Source of the DNA: Aerococcus viridans
GTDB taxonomy: Bacteria > Bacillota > Bacilli > Lactobacillales > Aerococcaceae
Direction: 5' to 3'
Length of the DNA stretch: 64,000 nucleotides
Assembly: GCF_002871935.1 (NCBI RefSeq)
Contig: NZ_PNHQ01000013.1
Coordinates: 1 to 64,000 of the forward strand
A program made the position numbers and the translations under genes. Numbering within the stretch: position 1 is the first letter of the stretch; every line of letters begins with the position of its first letter. Positions 37,107-46,583 of this stretch are shown here, in pieces. The notes beneath the pieces were generated by a model. That model saw nothing but the letters and a program-made list of their open reading frames with translations. It was not told where the DNA came from and searched no databases.

Positions 37107-37923
37107 ATGAAGGATGTATTACTTATTAGTTGGTGCTGGACAATTAGGTATGGCAATTACTCGACGGATCGGATTTAACCATAAAATTCTAAGTGGAGAT
37201 AAAAACTTTGATCAAGCGATTGCAATCGCTGATACATTAGAAGGGGCCGGCTTTGATGTAGTTGCCACTGAAATTGATATTGCAGATAAAACTTCTATCC
37301 TTAGTTTTATTAAAAAAGGGCAAAGTTATGGCGAAATCAGCTTATTCATAAATGCCACAGGTGTCTCTCCTAGACAAGCATCTATCGAAACTGTACTCAA
37401 GGTTGATTTATATGGGACTGCTGTTTTGCTAGAGGAGATAGGGAAAGTGATCAAAGTAGGAGGTGCTGGGGTAACAATTTCTAGCCAATCTGGTTATCGG
37501 ATGCCAGCATTAACTACAGAAGAAGATCGTCTGCTAGCGATGACACCGGTAGACCAGTTACTTGATTTAGATATTTTAAATCCTACAAATATTGATGATT
37601 CGCTACATGCCTATCAATTGGCTAAACGTGGGAATGGTAAACGCGTGATGGCTGAAGCCGTTAAGTAGGGGAAAAAGGGTGCTCGTATAAATGCTATCTC
37701 ACCGGGGATCATCGTCACCCCCTTGGCACTTGATGAATTTAATGGGCCTCGTGGAGATTTTTATAAAGACATGTTTGCTAAAAGTCCTGTTGGCCGTCCA
37801 GGTACGGCAGACGAAGTTGCAAATCTAGCAGCAATTTTGATGGGAAGCGAGGGTGCTTTTATCACAGGGTCAGATTTCTTAATTGACGGTGGTACAACGG
37901 CAACCTTTTATTACGGAGAATAA
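37107..37923 (+). pseudogene. Short-chain dehydrogenase/reductase, disrupted
   Basis: NAD(P)-dependent SDR with two lesions. From ATG 37107 (six bases after GGAGG) the reading is MKDVLL, then an extra A at about 37125 shifts into the frame LVGAGQLGMAITRRIG; an in-frame ATG at 37114 could bypass this. At 37666-37668 a TAG interrupts AVK-stop-GKKGARINAISPGIIVTPLA, where relatives have Trp (TGG), a one-base change. The downstream part continues in the same frame to GSDFLIDGGTTATFYYGE. The whole span is 817 nt, 3n+1, consistent with a single insertion. The Rossmann GAGQLG and YxxxK (HAYQLAK) are upstream of the stop. It shares the MerR-type promoter with the next gene. Confidence 0.85.
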
Positions 37924-37950
37924 TTTCAAGAAAAGAAAGGACGTAAATAA

Positions 37951-38985
37951 ATGAAAGCAGCAATTTTTAATGAGCCGGGAAATATGAGTGTTACAGATAT
38001 GGCAAAACCTAAAATTCAAGCGCCACACGATGCGATTATTCGAGTAGTCAGAGCTTGTGTTTGTGGGTCAGATTTATGGTGGTATCGTGGTATTTCAGAT
38101 AAAACTAAAGGAAGCCAAACTGGACATGAAGCCATCGGTATTGTAGAAGAAGTTGGATCGGCAGTAAAAAATGTCCAAAAAGGTGATTTTGTTATTGTAC
38201 CTTTTACAAATGGTTGCGGACACTGTGCAGCTTGTAAAGCTGGATTTGACGGTGACTGTGCTACTTTCACAGGTGGCGCATTAGGTTTTCAAGCTGAATA
38301 CCTGCGCTACGTATCGGCTGATTGGGGCTTAGTTAAAATACCTGGGCAACCTGGAGATTATTCTGCTGATATGCTGAAATCGTTCACAACTCTTGCGGAT
38401 GTAATGGCTACAGGTTACCATGCAGCATTTACAGCTGAAGTAAAACCAGGAGATACAGTAGTAGTTGTTGGTGACGGTGCAGTTGGATTATGTGGTGTTA
38501 TCGGTGCTAAGTTATTAGGAGCAGAACGTATTATTATGATGAGTCGTCATAAAGATCGTCAGGAATTAGCGATAGAATTCGGCGCAACAGATATTGTCGC
38601 TGAGCGTGGTGATGCGGGTATTCAACGTGTTATGGCATTAACTGGCGAAGGCGCTGACGCTGTTTTAGAATGTATTGGTTCGCAACTAGCTGTAGAAACT
38701 GCTGTACAATTAGCTCGTCCAGGTGCGGTCGTTGGTCGAGTACGCGTTCCCCATATCGATGAGTTAGATACCAATAAATTATTTTGGAAAAATATCGGTC
38801 TTCGAGGTGGTCGTGCTGCAGTAAGCACTCATGATCGTTCTGTCCTCCTCGATGCTGTTTTAGAAGGACGAATTAATCCAGGTAAGGTATTCAATATGGC
38901 ATTTGAGTTAGATGACGTACAGGCCGCTTATGCAGCAATGGACGAACGTAAGGCCATTAAATCGCTATTAGTTATCTCAGAATAA
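37951..38985 (+). CDS. Zinc-dependent alcohol dehydrogenase family protein
   Basis: Medium-chain dehydrogenase/reductase. Catalytic zinc ligands appear as CVCGSDLWWYRG (Cys near residue 38) and GHEAIG, and the structural zinc site as CGHCAACKAGFDGDC near residues 90-104. The Rossmann motif is VVVGDGAVGLCG near residue 172. Length 344 is normal. Substrate and cofactor preference are unknown. AAGAAAGGA precedes ATG 37951, 27 bp after the broken SDR gene. The pair sits behind a MerR-type promoter, suggesting a role in handling reactive aldehydes or alcohols. Confidence 0.9.
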   Translation: MKAAIFNEPGNMSVTDMAKPKIQAPHDAIIRVVRACVCGSDLWWYRGISDKTKGSQTGHEAIGIVEEVGSAVKNVQKGDFVIVPFTNGCGHCAACKAGFDGDCATFTGGALGFQAEYLRYVSADWGLVKIPGQPGDYSADMLKSFTTLADVMATGYHAAFTAEVKPGDTVVVVGDGAVGLCGVIGAKLLGAERIIMMSRHKDRQELAIEFGATDIVAERGDAGIQRVMALTGEGADAVLECIGSQLAVETAVQLARPGAVVGRVRVPHIDELDTNKLFWKNIGLRGGRAAVSTHDRSVLLDAVLEGRINPGKVFNMAFELDDVQAAYAAMDERKAIKSLLVISE

Positions 38986-39034
38986 TTTCTGCTAGCATCA
39001 CGCCTATTGGATAATTAATTACAAAGGCTCTAAA

Positions 39035-39063
39035 TTGTCTTTACCAATATTTAGGATTATACT
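39035..39063 (+). promoter_or_regulatory. Promoter of the ArgE/DapE-like gene
   Basis: TTGTCT (39035-39040), a 17-bp spacer and TATACT (39058-39063), 45 bp before the TTG start. No terminator is visible between the alcohol dehydrogenase gene and this promoter. Confidence 0.55.
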
Positions 39064-39107
39064 ATATATGTTATTGGAAATGTGGTTAAACAATAGGAGG
39101 TTTTATT

Positions 39108-40247
39108 TTGGAAAAAGCACAAAGAATTAAAATCTTACAAGATATCGTCAAAATTAAATCGGTAAATGCACATGAAAAAGACGTTGCAGATTACCTTGCA
39201 GATCTATTTACAAAATATGATATAGAAAGCAAACAAGTTGAATATGCAAAGGGCCGTAATAATTTAGTTGCTGAATTTGGCACTAATCAAGGCGGAAAAT
39301 TACTTGCTGTTTCCGGTCATATGGATGTTGTTGAAGCTGGTGACGAATCTGAATGGGATTTTCCACCATTTTCAGGAGAAATTGATGGAGATAAATTATA
39401 CGGTCGTGGTACTACCGACATGAAATCAGGTCTAGCTGCTTTAGCAATTGCTATGTGTGAGTTAAAAGAAGAAGGCATAGATTTAAACGGTCGTATCCGT
39501 TTTCTAGCTACGGTGGGTGAGGAAATTGGCCGTATAGGATCAAAACAATTGGTTAAAGAAGGCTATGCTGATGATATTGATGGTTTAATCATTGCTGAAC
39601 CTTCAAGTTCTATTATTGCTTACACCCATAAAGGGTCTATGAACTTTACAGTAACTGCTAAGGGTAAATCTGCACACTCTTCAATGCCTACTGAGGGAAT
39701 TAACGCAATCAACCATATTGCTGACTTTGTTTTGCATTTTAATGGGGCTATGGATAAAGTAGTAAATGAATATGAAAATAGTGAATTAGGTCGCGTTGCT
39801 GCATCGGTTACGGTTATTAACGGTGGAGACCAAGTCAATTCAATACCTGCACGTGCTACGATTGAAGGTAATATTCGAACTATACCAGAATTTCCAAACG
39901 CTGAAGTGAAGAAAGTGATTGATAATATTCTAGATGAATTAAATCAAAAAGAGGATTACAATCTATCAATTACTTATGATGTAGATGATAATGCCGTGGA
40001 AAAGGCAAAAGATTCAAGTCTGGTACAAATTTTTGATAAATTAACAGCTGACGATGTGAAACCTGGGGGTATTTCGCCTGTAACTGATGCTGAAGCCTTT
40101 GCAAGTATGGATAAAGATTTTGACTTAGTGATTTATGGTCCAGGTGAAGAAAATCTACCACATCAACTTAATGAGTATGTTTCTATTGAAGATTATTTAA
40201 GTAAAATCGATATATTCAAAGAAGCGATTAAAGAATACTTAAAATAG
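39108..40247 (+). CDS. M20 family ArgE/DapE-type deacylase
   Basis: Zinc-dependent peptidase/deacylase of the acetylornithine deacetylase / succinyl-diaminopimelate desuccinylase group. Metal and catalytic residues are in SGHMDVVEAG (near residue 70), LYGRGTTDMKSG (near 105) and the general-base pair in TVGEEIG (near 137). The lid domain has HSSMPTEGINAI. Length 379 is normal. The start is TTG 39108, seven bases after AGGAGG; no nearby ATG is in frame. Whether it serves DAP/lysine synthesis, arginine synthesis or peptide breakdown cannot be decided from sequence. Confidence 0.88.
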   Translation: MEKAQRIKILQDIVKIKSVNAHEKDVADYLADLFTKYDIESKQVEYAKGRNNLVAEFGTNQGGKLLAVSGHMDVVEAGDESEWDFPPFSGEIDGDKLYGRGTTDMKSGLAALAIAMCELKEEGIDLNGRIRFLATVGEEIGRIGSKQLVKEGYADDIDGLIIAEPSSSIIAYTHKGSMNFTVTAKGKSAHSSMPTEGINAINHIADFVLHFNGAMDKVVNEYENSELGRVAASVTVINGGDQVNSIPARATIEGNIRTIPEFPNAEVKKVIDNILDELNQKEDYNLSITYDVDDNAVEKAKDSSLVQIFDKLTADDVKPGGISPVTDAEAFASMDKDFDLVIYGPGEENLPHQLNEYVSIEDYLSKIDIFKEAIKEYLK

Positions 40248-40255
40248 GCTAAATT

Positions 40256-40290
40256 AAAAGCTAGAGCATCTCTTGTTCTAGCTTTTATTT
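40256..40290 (+). terminator. Terminator after the ArgE/DapE-like gene
   Basis: A 10-bp stem AAAAGCTAGA / TCTAGCTTTT with an 11-nt loop, then ATTTT. Confidence 0.8.
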
Positions 40291-40456
40291 TCATATAACC
40301 TTGTTTCAGTGCCCAAATCCATTTTATCTTAACATAAGGTATTTGAACAAATAATAATCCTTCACTAAGCATTTTAAAAAGCTTTATCATACAGTATCTT
40401 TCTTTTTAAAGAATAAACGGTATAATAAGATAAAATAGTGAACAAAGGGTGAGTGT

Positions 40457-40978
40457 ATGATTTTATCAGGCAAAAAAATTGCTGAAGAGCAGGGGAATGG
40501 TATTAAGATCAGCCCATTTAATGAAAGTCAGGTTAATCCAAATTCCTATAATTTGAGACTATCTAACGAACTGGCTTATTATGAAGAGGGTGTATTGGAT
40601 ATGAAAAAAAAGCCAACCCTTAAGTCTATTCAAATTCCTGAAGAAGGCTACCTATTGGAGCCAGGTAAGCTATATTTAGGACGTACGGTCGAATATACGG
40701 AAACAGACAAATATGTACCGATGCTTGAAGGTCGATCATCTATTGGACGTTTAGGTTTATATATCCATGTAACTGCGGGATTCGGTGATATTGGCTTTTC
40801 AGGTTATTGGACTTTAGAAATGCATTGTTTACAACCAATTCGCATCTATCCGAATGTTGAAATCTGCCAGATTTACTACCATACAATTAACGGTGAATAC
40901 GATCTATATTCATCTGGGAAGTATGCCAATAACCAAGGAATTCAAGGGTCACGTTTGTATCAAGATTTCATTTACTAG
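40457..40978 (+). CDS. dcd: dCTP deaminase
   Basis: Deaminates dCTP to dUTP, feeding dUMP synthesis for ThyA. It is in the trimeric dUTPase/dCTP deaminase fold, with EGRSSIGRLGLYIHVTAGFGDIGFSGYWTLE (about residues 90-121) holding the conserved Ser, Arg and catalytic Glu (in TLEM), and a C-terminal NNQGIQGSRLY that closes over the nucleotide. Length 173 is typical. It is not obviously the bifunctional DCD-DUT type, but that cannot be excluded. It is monocistronic with a TATAAT at 40421. ATG 40457 follows AAGGGTGAG. The ~190 bp after it carry the ftsH control region. Confidence 0.92.
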   Translation: MILSGKKIAEEQGNGIKISPFNESQVNPNSYNLRLSNELAYYEEGVLDMKKKPTLKSIQIPEEGYLLEPGKLYLGRTVEYTETDKYVPMLEGRSSIGRLGLYIHVTAGFGDIGFSGYWTLEMHCLQPIRIYPNVEICQIYYHTINGEYDLYSSGKYANNQGIQGSRLYQDFIY

Positions 40979-41050
40979 AATCTGTTTTAAAATATGAATA
41001 TTTTGTGAAGAAAAGCCAGTAATATGGCTTTTTTGTGAAAGTGAGTTCAC

Positions 41051-41083
41051 TTTGACCAAATTTGACTTTGAATAAGTTATAAT
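41051..41083 (+). promoter_or_regulatory. ctsR box: CtsR operator overlapping the ftsH promoter
   Basis: TTTGACC-AAA-TTTGACT (41051-41067); on the minus strand AGTCAAA-TTT-GGTCAAA, matching all 14 heptad positions of the CtsR consensus RGTCAAA-NAN-RGTCAAA with the correct 3-bp spacing (the central A is T). A consensus -10 TATAAT lies at 41078-41083, so binding would cover the -35 region. Confidence 0.72.
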
Positions 41084-41172
41084 ATATTTGTAGTTAAAAA
41101 GTTTAGTTAGTGATGAATGTAATCTAGCTAATAATTAATATATTTAGAACAATAATAAGTAGGAGTGCATAT

Positions 41173-43059
41173 ATGAGCAGAAACAAAAAACAGAAAAAGA
41201 ATCGGAAGAAAGGATTGAATTTTGGAAATTCACCTAGTGGTAGCAATTTCAATTTCATGAATGGCTTTTGGTGGATTGTTTTAATCATCCTTGGTTTAAA
41301 TCTTCTTTTCCCGGCTATTACCGCTATGCGGGTAGAAGAGGTGCCATACTCTTCATTTGTTAGCCAAGTAGATGCGGGTCAAGTTCAAAGTGTAGAAATC
41401 AATCAATACGATTTAACCTGGACAGCTGAAACTGATGGTGGCAGTCAAGTATACACGACTGGTAAAGTAGACGATCCAGAATTAGTCAGCCGATTAGAAG
41501 CTAATAATGTTACATACCAAACGGAAATTTACCAACCAACTTCTCCTATTTTCTCTTTCTTACTTACATTTATTTTACCTTTTGCAATTATCTACTGGTT
41601 AATGCGTAAAGTAATACAGAAAATGACTGGAGCTAGTGATTCCAAGATTGACCTTTCAGGTGGAGGCGGTTTTGGAGGTATGAATTTTGGTAAATCAAAT
41701 GCAAAGATTTATGTTAAATCTGATAACTCACGAAATTTTAAAGATGTAGCTGGCCAAGATGAGGCTAAAGAATCCTTAGTTGAGGTTGTTGACTATCTAA
41801 AAGAACCAAAAAAATACCAAGCAATTGGTGCCCAAGCGCCACGTGGAGTTCTATTAGTAGGTCCTCCCGGTACAGGTAAAACTTTGATGGCTCAGGCTGT
41901 AGCAGGTGAGGCTGGTGTGCCATTCTTCTCTATCGCAGGATCTGAATTCGTTGAAATGTTTGTAGGTCGAGGGGCCGCAAAAGTGCGTGATCTCTTTAAA
42001 CAAGCTAATGAGAAAGCGCCATGTATCGTCTTTATTGATGAAATTGATACGATTGGTAAATCTCGTGATAATTCATATTCAACTAACGACGAACGTGAAC
42101 AAACTTTAAACCAATTACTAACTGAAATGGATGGGTTTGAAGGTGATCAGGGTGTGATCATCCTGGCAGCCACCAACCGTCCTGAGTCGCTGGATAAAGC
42201 GCTCTTAAGACCTGGCCGTTTTGACCGTCAAGTTTCTATGGAATTGCCTGATTTAAAAGGACGAGAAGAAATTCTTCGTGTTCATGCTAAAGAATATAAG
42301 ATGGGTTCAAATATCGATTATCGTTACATTGCCCGCGCAACTGCTGGCGCATCCGGTGCAGACTTGGCCAATATTATCAATGAAGCTGGTTTACGTGCTG
42401 TTAGAAATAATCATAATGAAATTAGTCAAATCGACTTAGACGAATCTGTTGATGTTGTATTAGCAGGGCAAATTAAGAAGAATGATATCCTTTCTCCAGA
42501 AGAACGTCGTGTAGTATCTTATCACGAAATTGGGCATGCGCTTGTTGCAGCTCAACAATCAGGTTCAGCACCAGTAGAGAAGATTACGATTATTCCTCGT
42601 ACATCTGGGGCTCTTGGATATACAATGCAAGTAGAACAAGGCGAGAAATCACTTTATACTAAGCAAGAACTATATAATCAATTAATGACTCTTGCTGGTG
42701 GACGTGCAGCCGAAGAAGTGGTCTTTGGAGAAGTGACTACTGGGGCCTCTAATGATATTGAAAAAATGACTAATATTGCACGATCTATGGTAACGCAATA
42801 TGGTATGTCCGATACTTTTGGTATGATGCAATTAGAAAGTCGTACAAATCGATACTTATCTGATAATACACAGAGTCAAGTATCAGGAGGTACTGCTGAA
42901 AAAGCGGACCAAGAGGTGATTGAACTCATTAAACGTGCTCATCAAGAAGCTGGCGAAATCTTGATGAATAACCGAGAAAAATTAGATGAATTAGCTGAAT
43001 ACCTTATTCAGGAAGAAACAATTACCGGGCAACAATTTATGCAAATTTTAAATAAATAG
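41173..43059 (+). CDS. ftsH: ATP-dependent zinc metalloprotease FtsH
   Basis: Membrane-anchored AAA+ protease that degrades damaged membrane proteins and selected regulators. There are two membrane helices (about 33-52 and 117-138) around an extracytoplasmic domain. The AAA module has Walker A GPPGTGKT near residue 232, FIDEIDTIG (Walker B) and the [23 protein letters not shown]. The zinc protease motif HEIGH lies near residue 452. Length 628 is normal; it lacks the long acidic tail of some relatives. RBS AGGAG precedes ATG 41173. CtsR-type heat-shock control is predicted from the upstream heptads. Confidence 0.97.
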   Translation: MSRNKKQKKNRKKGLNFGNSPSGSNFNFMNGFWWIVLIILGLNLLFPAITAMRVEEVPYSSFVSQVDAGQVQSVEINQYDLTWTAETDGGSQVYTTGKVDDPELVSRLEANNVTYQTEIYQPTSPIFSFLLTFILPFAIIYWLMRKVIQKMTGASDSKIDLSGGGGFGGMNFGKSNAKIYVKSDNSRNFKDVAGQDEAKESLVEVVDYLKEPKKYQAIGAQAPRGVLLVGPPGTGKTLMAQAVAGEAGVPFFSIAGSEFVEMFVGRGAAKVRDLFKQANEKAPCIVFIDEIDTIGKSRDNSYSTNDEREQTLNQLLTEMDGFEGDQGVIILAATNRPESLDKALLRPGRFDRQVSMELPDLKGREEILRVHAKEYKMGSNIDYRYIARATAGASGADLANIINEAGLRAVRNNHNEISQIDLDESVDVVLAGQIKKNDILSPEERRVVSYHEIGHALVAAQQSGSAPVEKITIIPRTSGALGYTMQVEQGEKSLYTKQELYNQLMTLAGGRAAEEVVFGEVTTGASNDIEKMTNIARSMVTQYGMSDTFGMMQLESRTNRYLSDNTQSQVSGGTAEKADQEVIELIKRAHQEAGEILMNNREKLDELAEYLIQEETITGQQFMQILNK

Positions 43060-43099
43060 AATCAAAAACGTTCGTGAATTTTCACGAACGTTTTTGATT
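43060..43099. terminator. Bidirectional terminator, ftsH / membrane protein gene
   Basis: A perfect 18-bp stem (AATCAAAAACGTTCGTGA / TCACGAACGTTTTTGATT) with a 4-nt loop. It begins at the last base of the ftsH stop region and ends 9 bp before the stop codon of the opposing gene. Confidence 0.93.
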
Positions 43100-43107
43100 G
43101 CAATTTT

Positions 43108-43467
43108 TTATAAATACTGCATTAGTAATAGGGCTAGAATGATACCAATAATTGAGGTAAAAATCCTTTGTTTATGATAGTCCCTTGTTTGATTATTTGG
43201 TGCTTCAATGGGTTCAATAACACCGTCAATCTCGATAAATCCGCCAGCTTGAGCATGCTTATCCTTTTCTCTCCATTGCCATAAGTGATAGGTACTGCGT
43301 ATGAGCAGTAGGATTGAGAAAATGAGTAATAGGGTAGGGAATATTTGAATAAATAATTGCGTAAAGAATATGAAAAGCATGATTAATAACATTATAACTG
43401 CGAATAAAGCAAAACAGCCTAGGCCTGAAGAACCATTATATACATAGACCCGTCGTTTATTATTCAT
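43108..43467 (-). CDS. Small membrane protein of unknown function
   Basis: 119 residues. A short basic N terminus (MNNKRRVYVYNGSSG) is followed by two adjacent hydrophobic segments (about 17-38 and 41-57), a charged cytoplasmic stretch (WQWREKDKHAQAGGFIEIDGVIEPIEAPNNQTRDYHKQR), and a C-terminal hydrophobic segment (about 102-118). I do not recognise the family. GGAGGTGACC precedes the ATG on the minus strand, supporting a real gene. It is monocistronic, divergent from the ABC-F gene and convergent with ftsH. Confidence 0.7.
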   Translation of the reverse strand: MNNKRRVYVYNGSSGLGCFALFAVIMLLIMLFIFFTQLFIQIFPTLLLIFSILLLIRSTYHLWQWREKDKHAQAGGFIEIDGVIEPIEAPNNQTRDYHKQRIFTSIIGIILALLLMQYL

Positions 43468-43638
43468 GAATGGTCACCTCCAATGGACACTTTTTATTTT
43501 ATTATAGCGAATGATCACATTTATTGAAAATGATTCTATTGATTGTTTAGTCATTTAGATAAGAATCGTTAAAGCATACTGATTACACCTGGTATATGGT
43601 AGAATAGTACAGAATGAACGGAGAGGACAGGGTTATAA

Positions 43639-45546
43639 ATGAAAGATTACAAAGCATTAAATTGGTCGAAAACATATGGTATGAAACAATTATTAAATGA
43701 TGTTTCTTTCTTAATTCGAGAGGGGCAACACGTTGGTTTAGTAGGTGCCAATGGATCGGGCAAGACAACTTTATTAAATATCATTGCAGGAAAATCTAGT
43801 TTAGATAAAGGTGAGATTGAGCATCCAAAAGATTTTACTGTAGGGATTGTGACCCAAGATCCAGAGCTAGACGAAAACCAGACAATTTTTGAGGCGGTAT
43901 ACCATTCAGAAAGCCCAATTGTCCAATTAGTAGGTCAATACGAAGAGATTACCTTAGATTTACAATTGAACCCAGAGAATAGCCAGCTTCAAAAGAAATT
44001 TCAAGCAATTGAACAAGAAATGAACGCACAAAACGCTTGGACTTTAGATACAACTATCCAAACGATTCTATCTAAGTTGGGGATTCATGATTTAACACAA
44101 AAAGTGAAAGTATTATCTGGGGGACAACGTAAACGTGTTGGATTGGCAAAAGTTTTAATTGAAGAACCAGATTTACTACTAATGGATGAACCTACTAACC
44201 ATTTAGATTTCGAAATGGTTGAATGGCTAGAAAACTATATTGCTAATTATAAGAAATCTGTTTTGGTTGTAACACACGATAGATATTTCCTAGATCAAAT
44301 TACCACTCATATTTTTGCTTTAGACCGCGGAGACTTGAAGCAATATGAAGGGAATTATCAGACTTACTTGGAAAAATTACAGTCTGAACATGAAATTGAA
44401 GTGGCTACTATGGCCAAACAAAAGAAATTATATAAGAGTGAATTAGCATGGATGCGTAAAGGGGCCAAAGCAAGAACGACTAAACAACAAGCACGTATTC
44501 ATCGTTTTGAGAACTTAAAAGAAAAAGTCAGTCAAAGAACAGATGATAGTGAATTAACAGTAGATTTAGATACACAGCGCTTGGGGAATAAAGTATTGGA
44601 ATTTGATCATTTGACGGTGGGATATCCAAATAAGCCATTAATTGAGAACATCAATTTATTATTACAGAATAAAGAACGAATTGGTATTATTGGGGATAAT
44701 GGTGCAGGAAAAACAACTTTCTTGAATACGATTGCCGGTATTCAACCACCATTATCAGGTGAAGTAAAAACTGGCGAAACAGTTCGTATTGCCTATTTCC
44801 AACAAATACCTACGGATTTACCTGAAGATAAAAGAGTGATCAATTATGTACAAGAAATCGCTTCTGAATACGTATATGATGATGGAACACAAGCCTCTGC
44901 TGCTCAAATGTTAGAACAATTTTTATTCCCACGCGAATCGCATGGTATGTTAATTGGGACTTTATCAGGTGGTGAAAGGAAACGACTTTATCTGTTAAGA
45001 ATTTTAATGACGAGACCGAACGTATTACTACTAGATGAGCCAACCAACGACCTAGACATTGATACTTTATCTGTATTAGAAAACTATCTAGAAACTTTCC
45101 AAGGAACAGTTATTACAGTTTCCCATGACCGCTATTTCTTAGATAAGGTGGTTGAAAAGCTAATTATTGTCGATAGTGTAGACAATACAGTACAATTATT
45201 CTATGGTAACTACCATGATTATAAAGATGCAATGAAGGCAGCACAAGCTAACCAAGTAATAAACAGTAGTTCATCTATTCAATCAAATAGTCAATCAGCT
45301 GAATCGAAATCAGAAGCTACAGCTAAGCCTAAGCGAATGTCTTATCAAGAAAAGAAAGATTGGGCAGTAATAGAAAGTGAAATAGAGCAATTAGAAGATG
45401 AAATTGAAGCAATAGACATAGCTATGAATGAAAACGGTAATGACTACAGCAAATTGAGCGAATTGCAATTAGATAAAGAGAGCAAAGAGAATGATTTGCT
45501 TGAAAAAATGACTTACTGGGAGTATCTATCAGGTTTAGAAAGTTAA
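43639..45546 (+). CDS. ABC-F family ATPase (Uup/YfmR-like)
   Basis: Soluble tandem-ATPase without membrane domains, of the ribosome-associated ABC-F family. NBD1 has Walker A GANGSGKTT near residue 38, signature LSGGQRKR and Walker B LLMDEPTNHLD. The linker (about 235-310) is the charged P-site tRNA-interaction region. NBD2 has GDNGAGKTT, LSGGERKR and LLLDEPTNDLD. A C-terminal coiled coil (about 560-635: QEKKDWAVIESEIEQLEDEIE) is the Uup-type C-terminal domain. This points to Uup/YfmR (ribosome rescue) rather than an antibiotic-resistance ABC-F, but the subfamily call is inference. ATG 43639 follows GGAGAGGACAGGG. Confidence 0.88.
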   Translation: MKDYKALNWSKTYGMKQLLNDVSFLIREGQHVGLVGANGSGKTTLLNIIAGKSSLDKGEIEHPKDFTVGIVTQDPELDENQTIFEAVYHSESPIVQLVGQYEEITLDLQLNPENSQLQKKFQAIEQEMNAQNAWTLDTTIQTILSKLGIHDLTQKVKVLSGGQRKRVGLAKVLIEEPDLLLMDEPTNHLDFEMVEWLENYIANYKKSVLVVTHDRYFLDQITTHIFALDRGDLKQYEGNYQTYLEKLQSEHEIEVATMAKQKKLYKSELAWMRKGAKARTTKQQARIHRFENLKEKVSQRTDDSELTVDLDTQRLGNKVLEFDHLTVGYPNKPLIENINLLLQNKERIGIIGDNGAGKTTFLNTIAGIQPPLSGEVKTGETVRIAYFQQIPTDLPEDKRVINYVQEIASEYVYDDGTQASAAQMLEQFLFPRESHGMLIGTLSGGERKRLYLLRILMTRPNVLLLDEPTNDLDIDTLSVLENYLETFQGTVITVSHDRYFLDKVVEKLIIVDSVDNTVQLFYGNYHDYKDAMKAAQANQVINSSSSIQSNSQSAESKSEATAKPKRMSYQEKKDWAVIESEIEQLEDEIEAIDIAMNENGNDYSKLSELQLDKESKENDLLEKMTYWEYLSGLES

Positions 45547-45580
45547 TTAAATGAAAATCGACAAATAGGAGGAAGAAATT

Positions 45581-46528
45581 TTGGCAAAGCAATACTTAGA
45601 TTTTCTACAACATATTTTAGATAACGGTCAAGATAAAAGTGACCGTACTGGCGTGGGTACTAGATCAGTATTTGGTTATCAAATGCGATTTGATTTAAGT
45701 GAAGGTTTTCCTCTATTAACGACCAAAAAAGTACCTTTTGGCTTAATTAAGAGCGAGTTGCTGTGGTTTTTAAAAGGAGATACGAATATCCGTTATTTAT
45801 TGGAAAATAACAACCACATTTGGGATGAATGGGCTTTTAAACGTTGGGTTGAATCAGATGCTTATCAAGGTCCAGATATGACAGATTTTGGTTTACGAGC
45901 AGAATCAGATCCTGAATTTCGACAAGTTTATCAAGCAGTAAAAAACGAATTTTGTGATCGTATTTTATCAGATGATGATTTTGCTAAAGCGTTCGGTGAA
46001 TTAGGAAATGTATACGGTAAACAATGGCGCAACTGGGAGACACGTGAAGGCGGCTCAATTGATCAAATTGCGAATATTATTGATCAATTGAAAAATAACC
46101 CCAATTCTCGACGGATTATGTTATCTGCTTGGAATCCTGAAGACGTGCCTAATATGGCATTGCCACCTTGCCATACAATGAGTCAGTTTTATGTTCAAGA
46201 TGGGAAATTGTCTTGTCAACTTTACCAGCGATCTGGGGATGCATTCCTGGGCGTACCATTTAATATCGCTTCGTATGCTTTATTAACGCATTTACTAGCT
46301 CGAGAAACTGGCTTAGAGGTTGGTGACTATGTACATACATTTGGTGATGCGCATATTTACAATAATCATTTTGATCAAGTGCATGAACAATTAAGTCGAG
46401 AACCACGCATGCTGCCAACATTAGAAATTAACGGGGAAGGGAAATCAATTTTCGAATTAGAAAAAGATGATATTGAGGTAAAAGGCTATAATCCTCATAA
46501 TGCAATTAAAGCGCCAGTAGCGGTATAA
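45581..46528 (+). CDS. thyA: Thymidylate synthase
   Basis: Methylates dUMP to dTMP with 5,10-methylene-THF, producing dihydrofolate that DfrA (next gene) reduces. The catalytic Cys is in [10 protein letters not shown] near residue 204. [25 protein letters not shown] contains the phosphate and dUMP-binding residues. At 315 residues it carries the ~50-residue insertion seen in the L. casei-type enzyme. The start is TTG 45581 after AGGAGGAAG; no in-frame ATG is near. The thyA-dfrA pair is 55 bp apart. Confidence 0.97.
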   Translation: MAKQYLDFLQHILDNGQDKSDRTGVGTRSVFGYQMRFDLSEGFPLLTTKKVPFGLIKSELLWFLKGDTNIRYLLENNNHIWDEWAFKRWVESDAYQGPDMTDFGLRAESDPEFRQVYQAVKNEFCDRILSDDDFAKAFGELGNVYGKQWRNWETREGGSIDQIANIIDQLKNNPNSRRIMLSAWNPEDVPNMALPPCHTMSQFYVQDGKLSCQLYQRSGDAFLGVPFNIASYALLTHLLARETGLEVGDYVHTFGDAHIYNNHFDQVHEQLSREPRMLPTLEINGEGKSIFELEKDDIEVKGYNPHNAIKAPVAV

Positions 46529-46583
46529 TAATAGATAACAACTAAAAGTTATTTCTGGTACGAATAGATAAGGAGGAATGACG

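Noticed and set aside
36930..37178. 82-codon open frame spanning repeat copy 3 and the SDR start
   Set aside because: It runs through the repeat, MerR-type promoter and leader. Its only meaningful part is the first codons of the SDR pseudogene before the frameshift.
37666..37668. Recoding of the SDR amber codon as selenocysteine or pyrrolysine
   Set aside because: The residue is Trp in relatives, differing by one base, and there is a second lesion at the 5' end. No recoding signal is seen, so a pseudogene or sequencing error is simpler.
40193..40390. 65-codon minus-strand open frame downstream of the ArgE/DapE-like gene
   Set aside because: It overlaps the 3' end of that gene and its terminator, has no convincing ribosome-binding site and no recognisable similarity.
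43639..45546. Antibiotic-resistance ABC-F (Lsa/Msr/Vga-type)
   Set aside because: The Uup-type C-terminal coiled coil and lack of a long antibiotic-resistance-domain linker favour a housekeeping Uup/YfmR protein.
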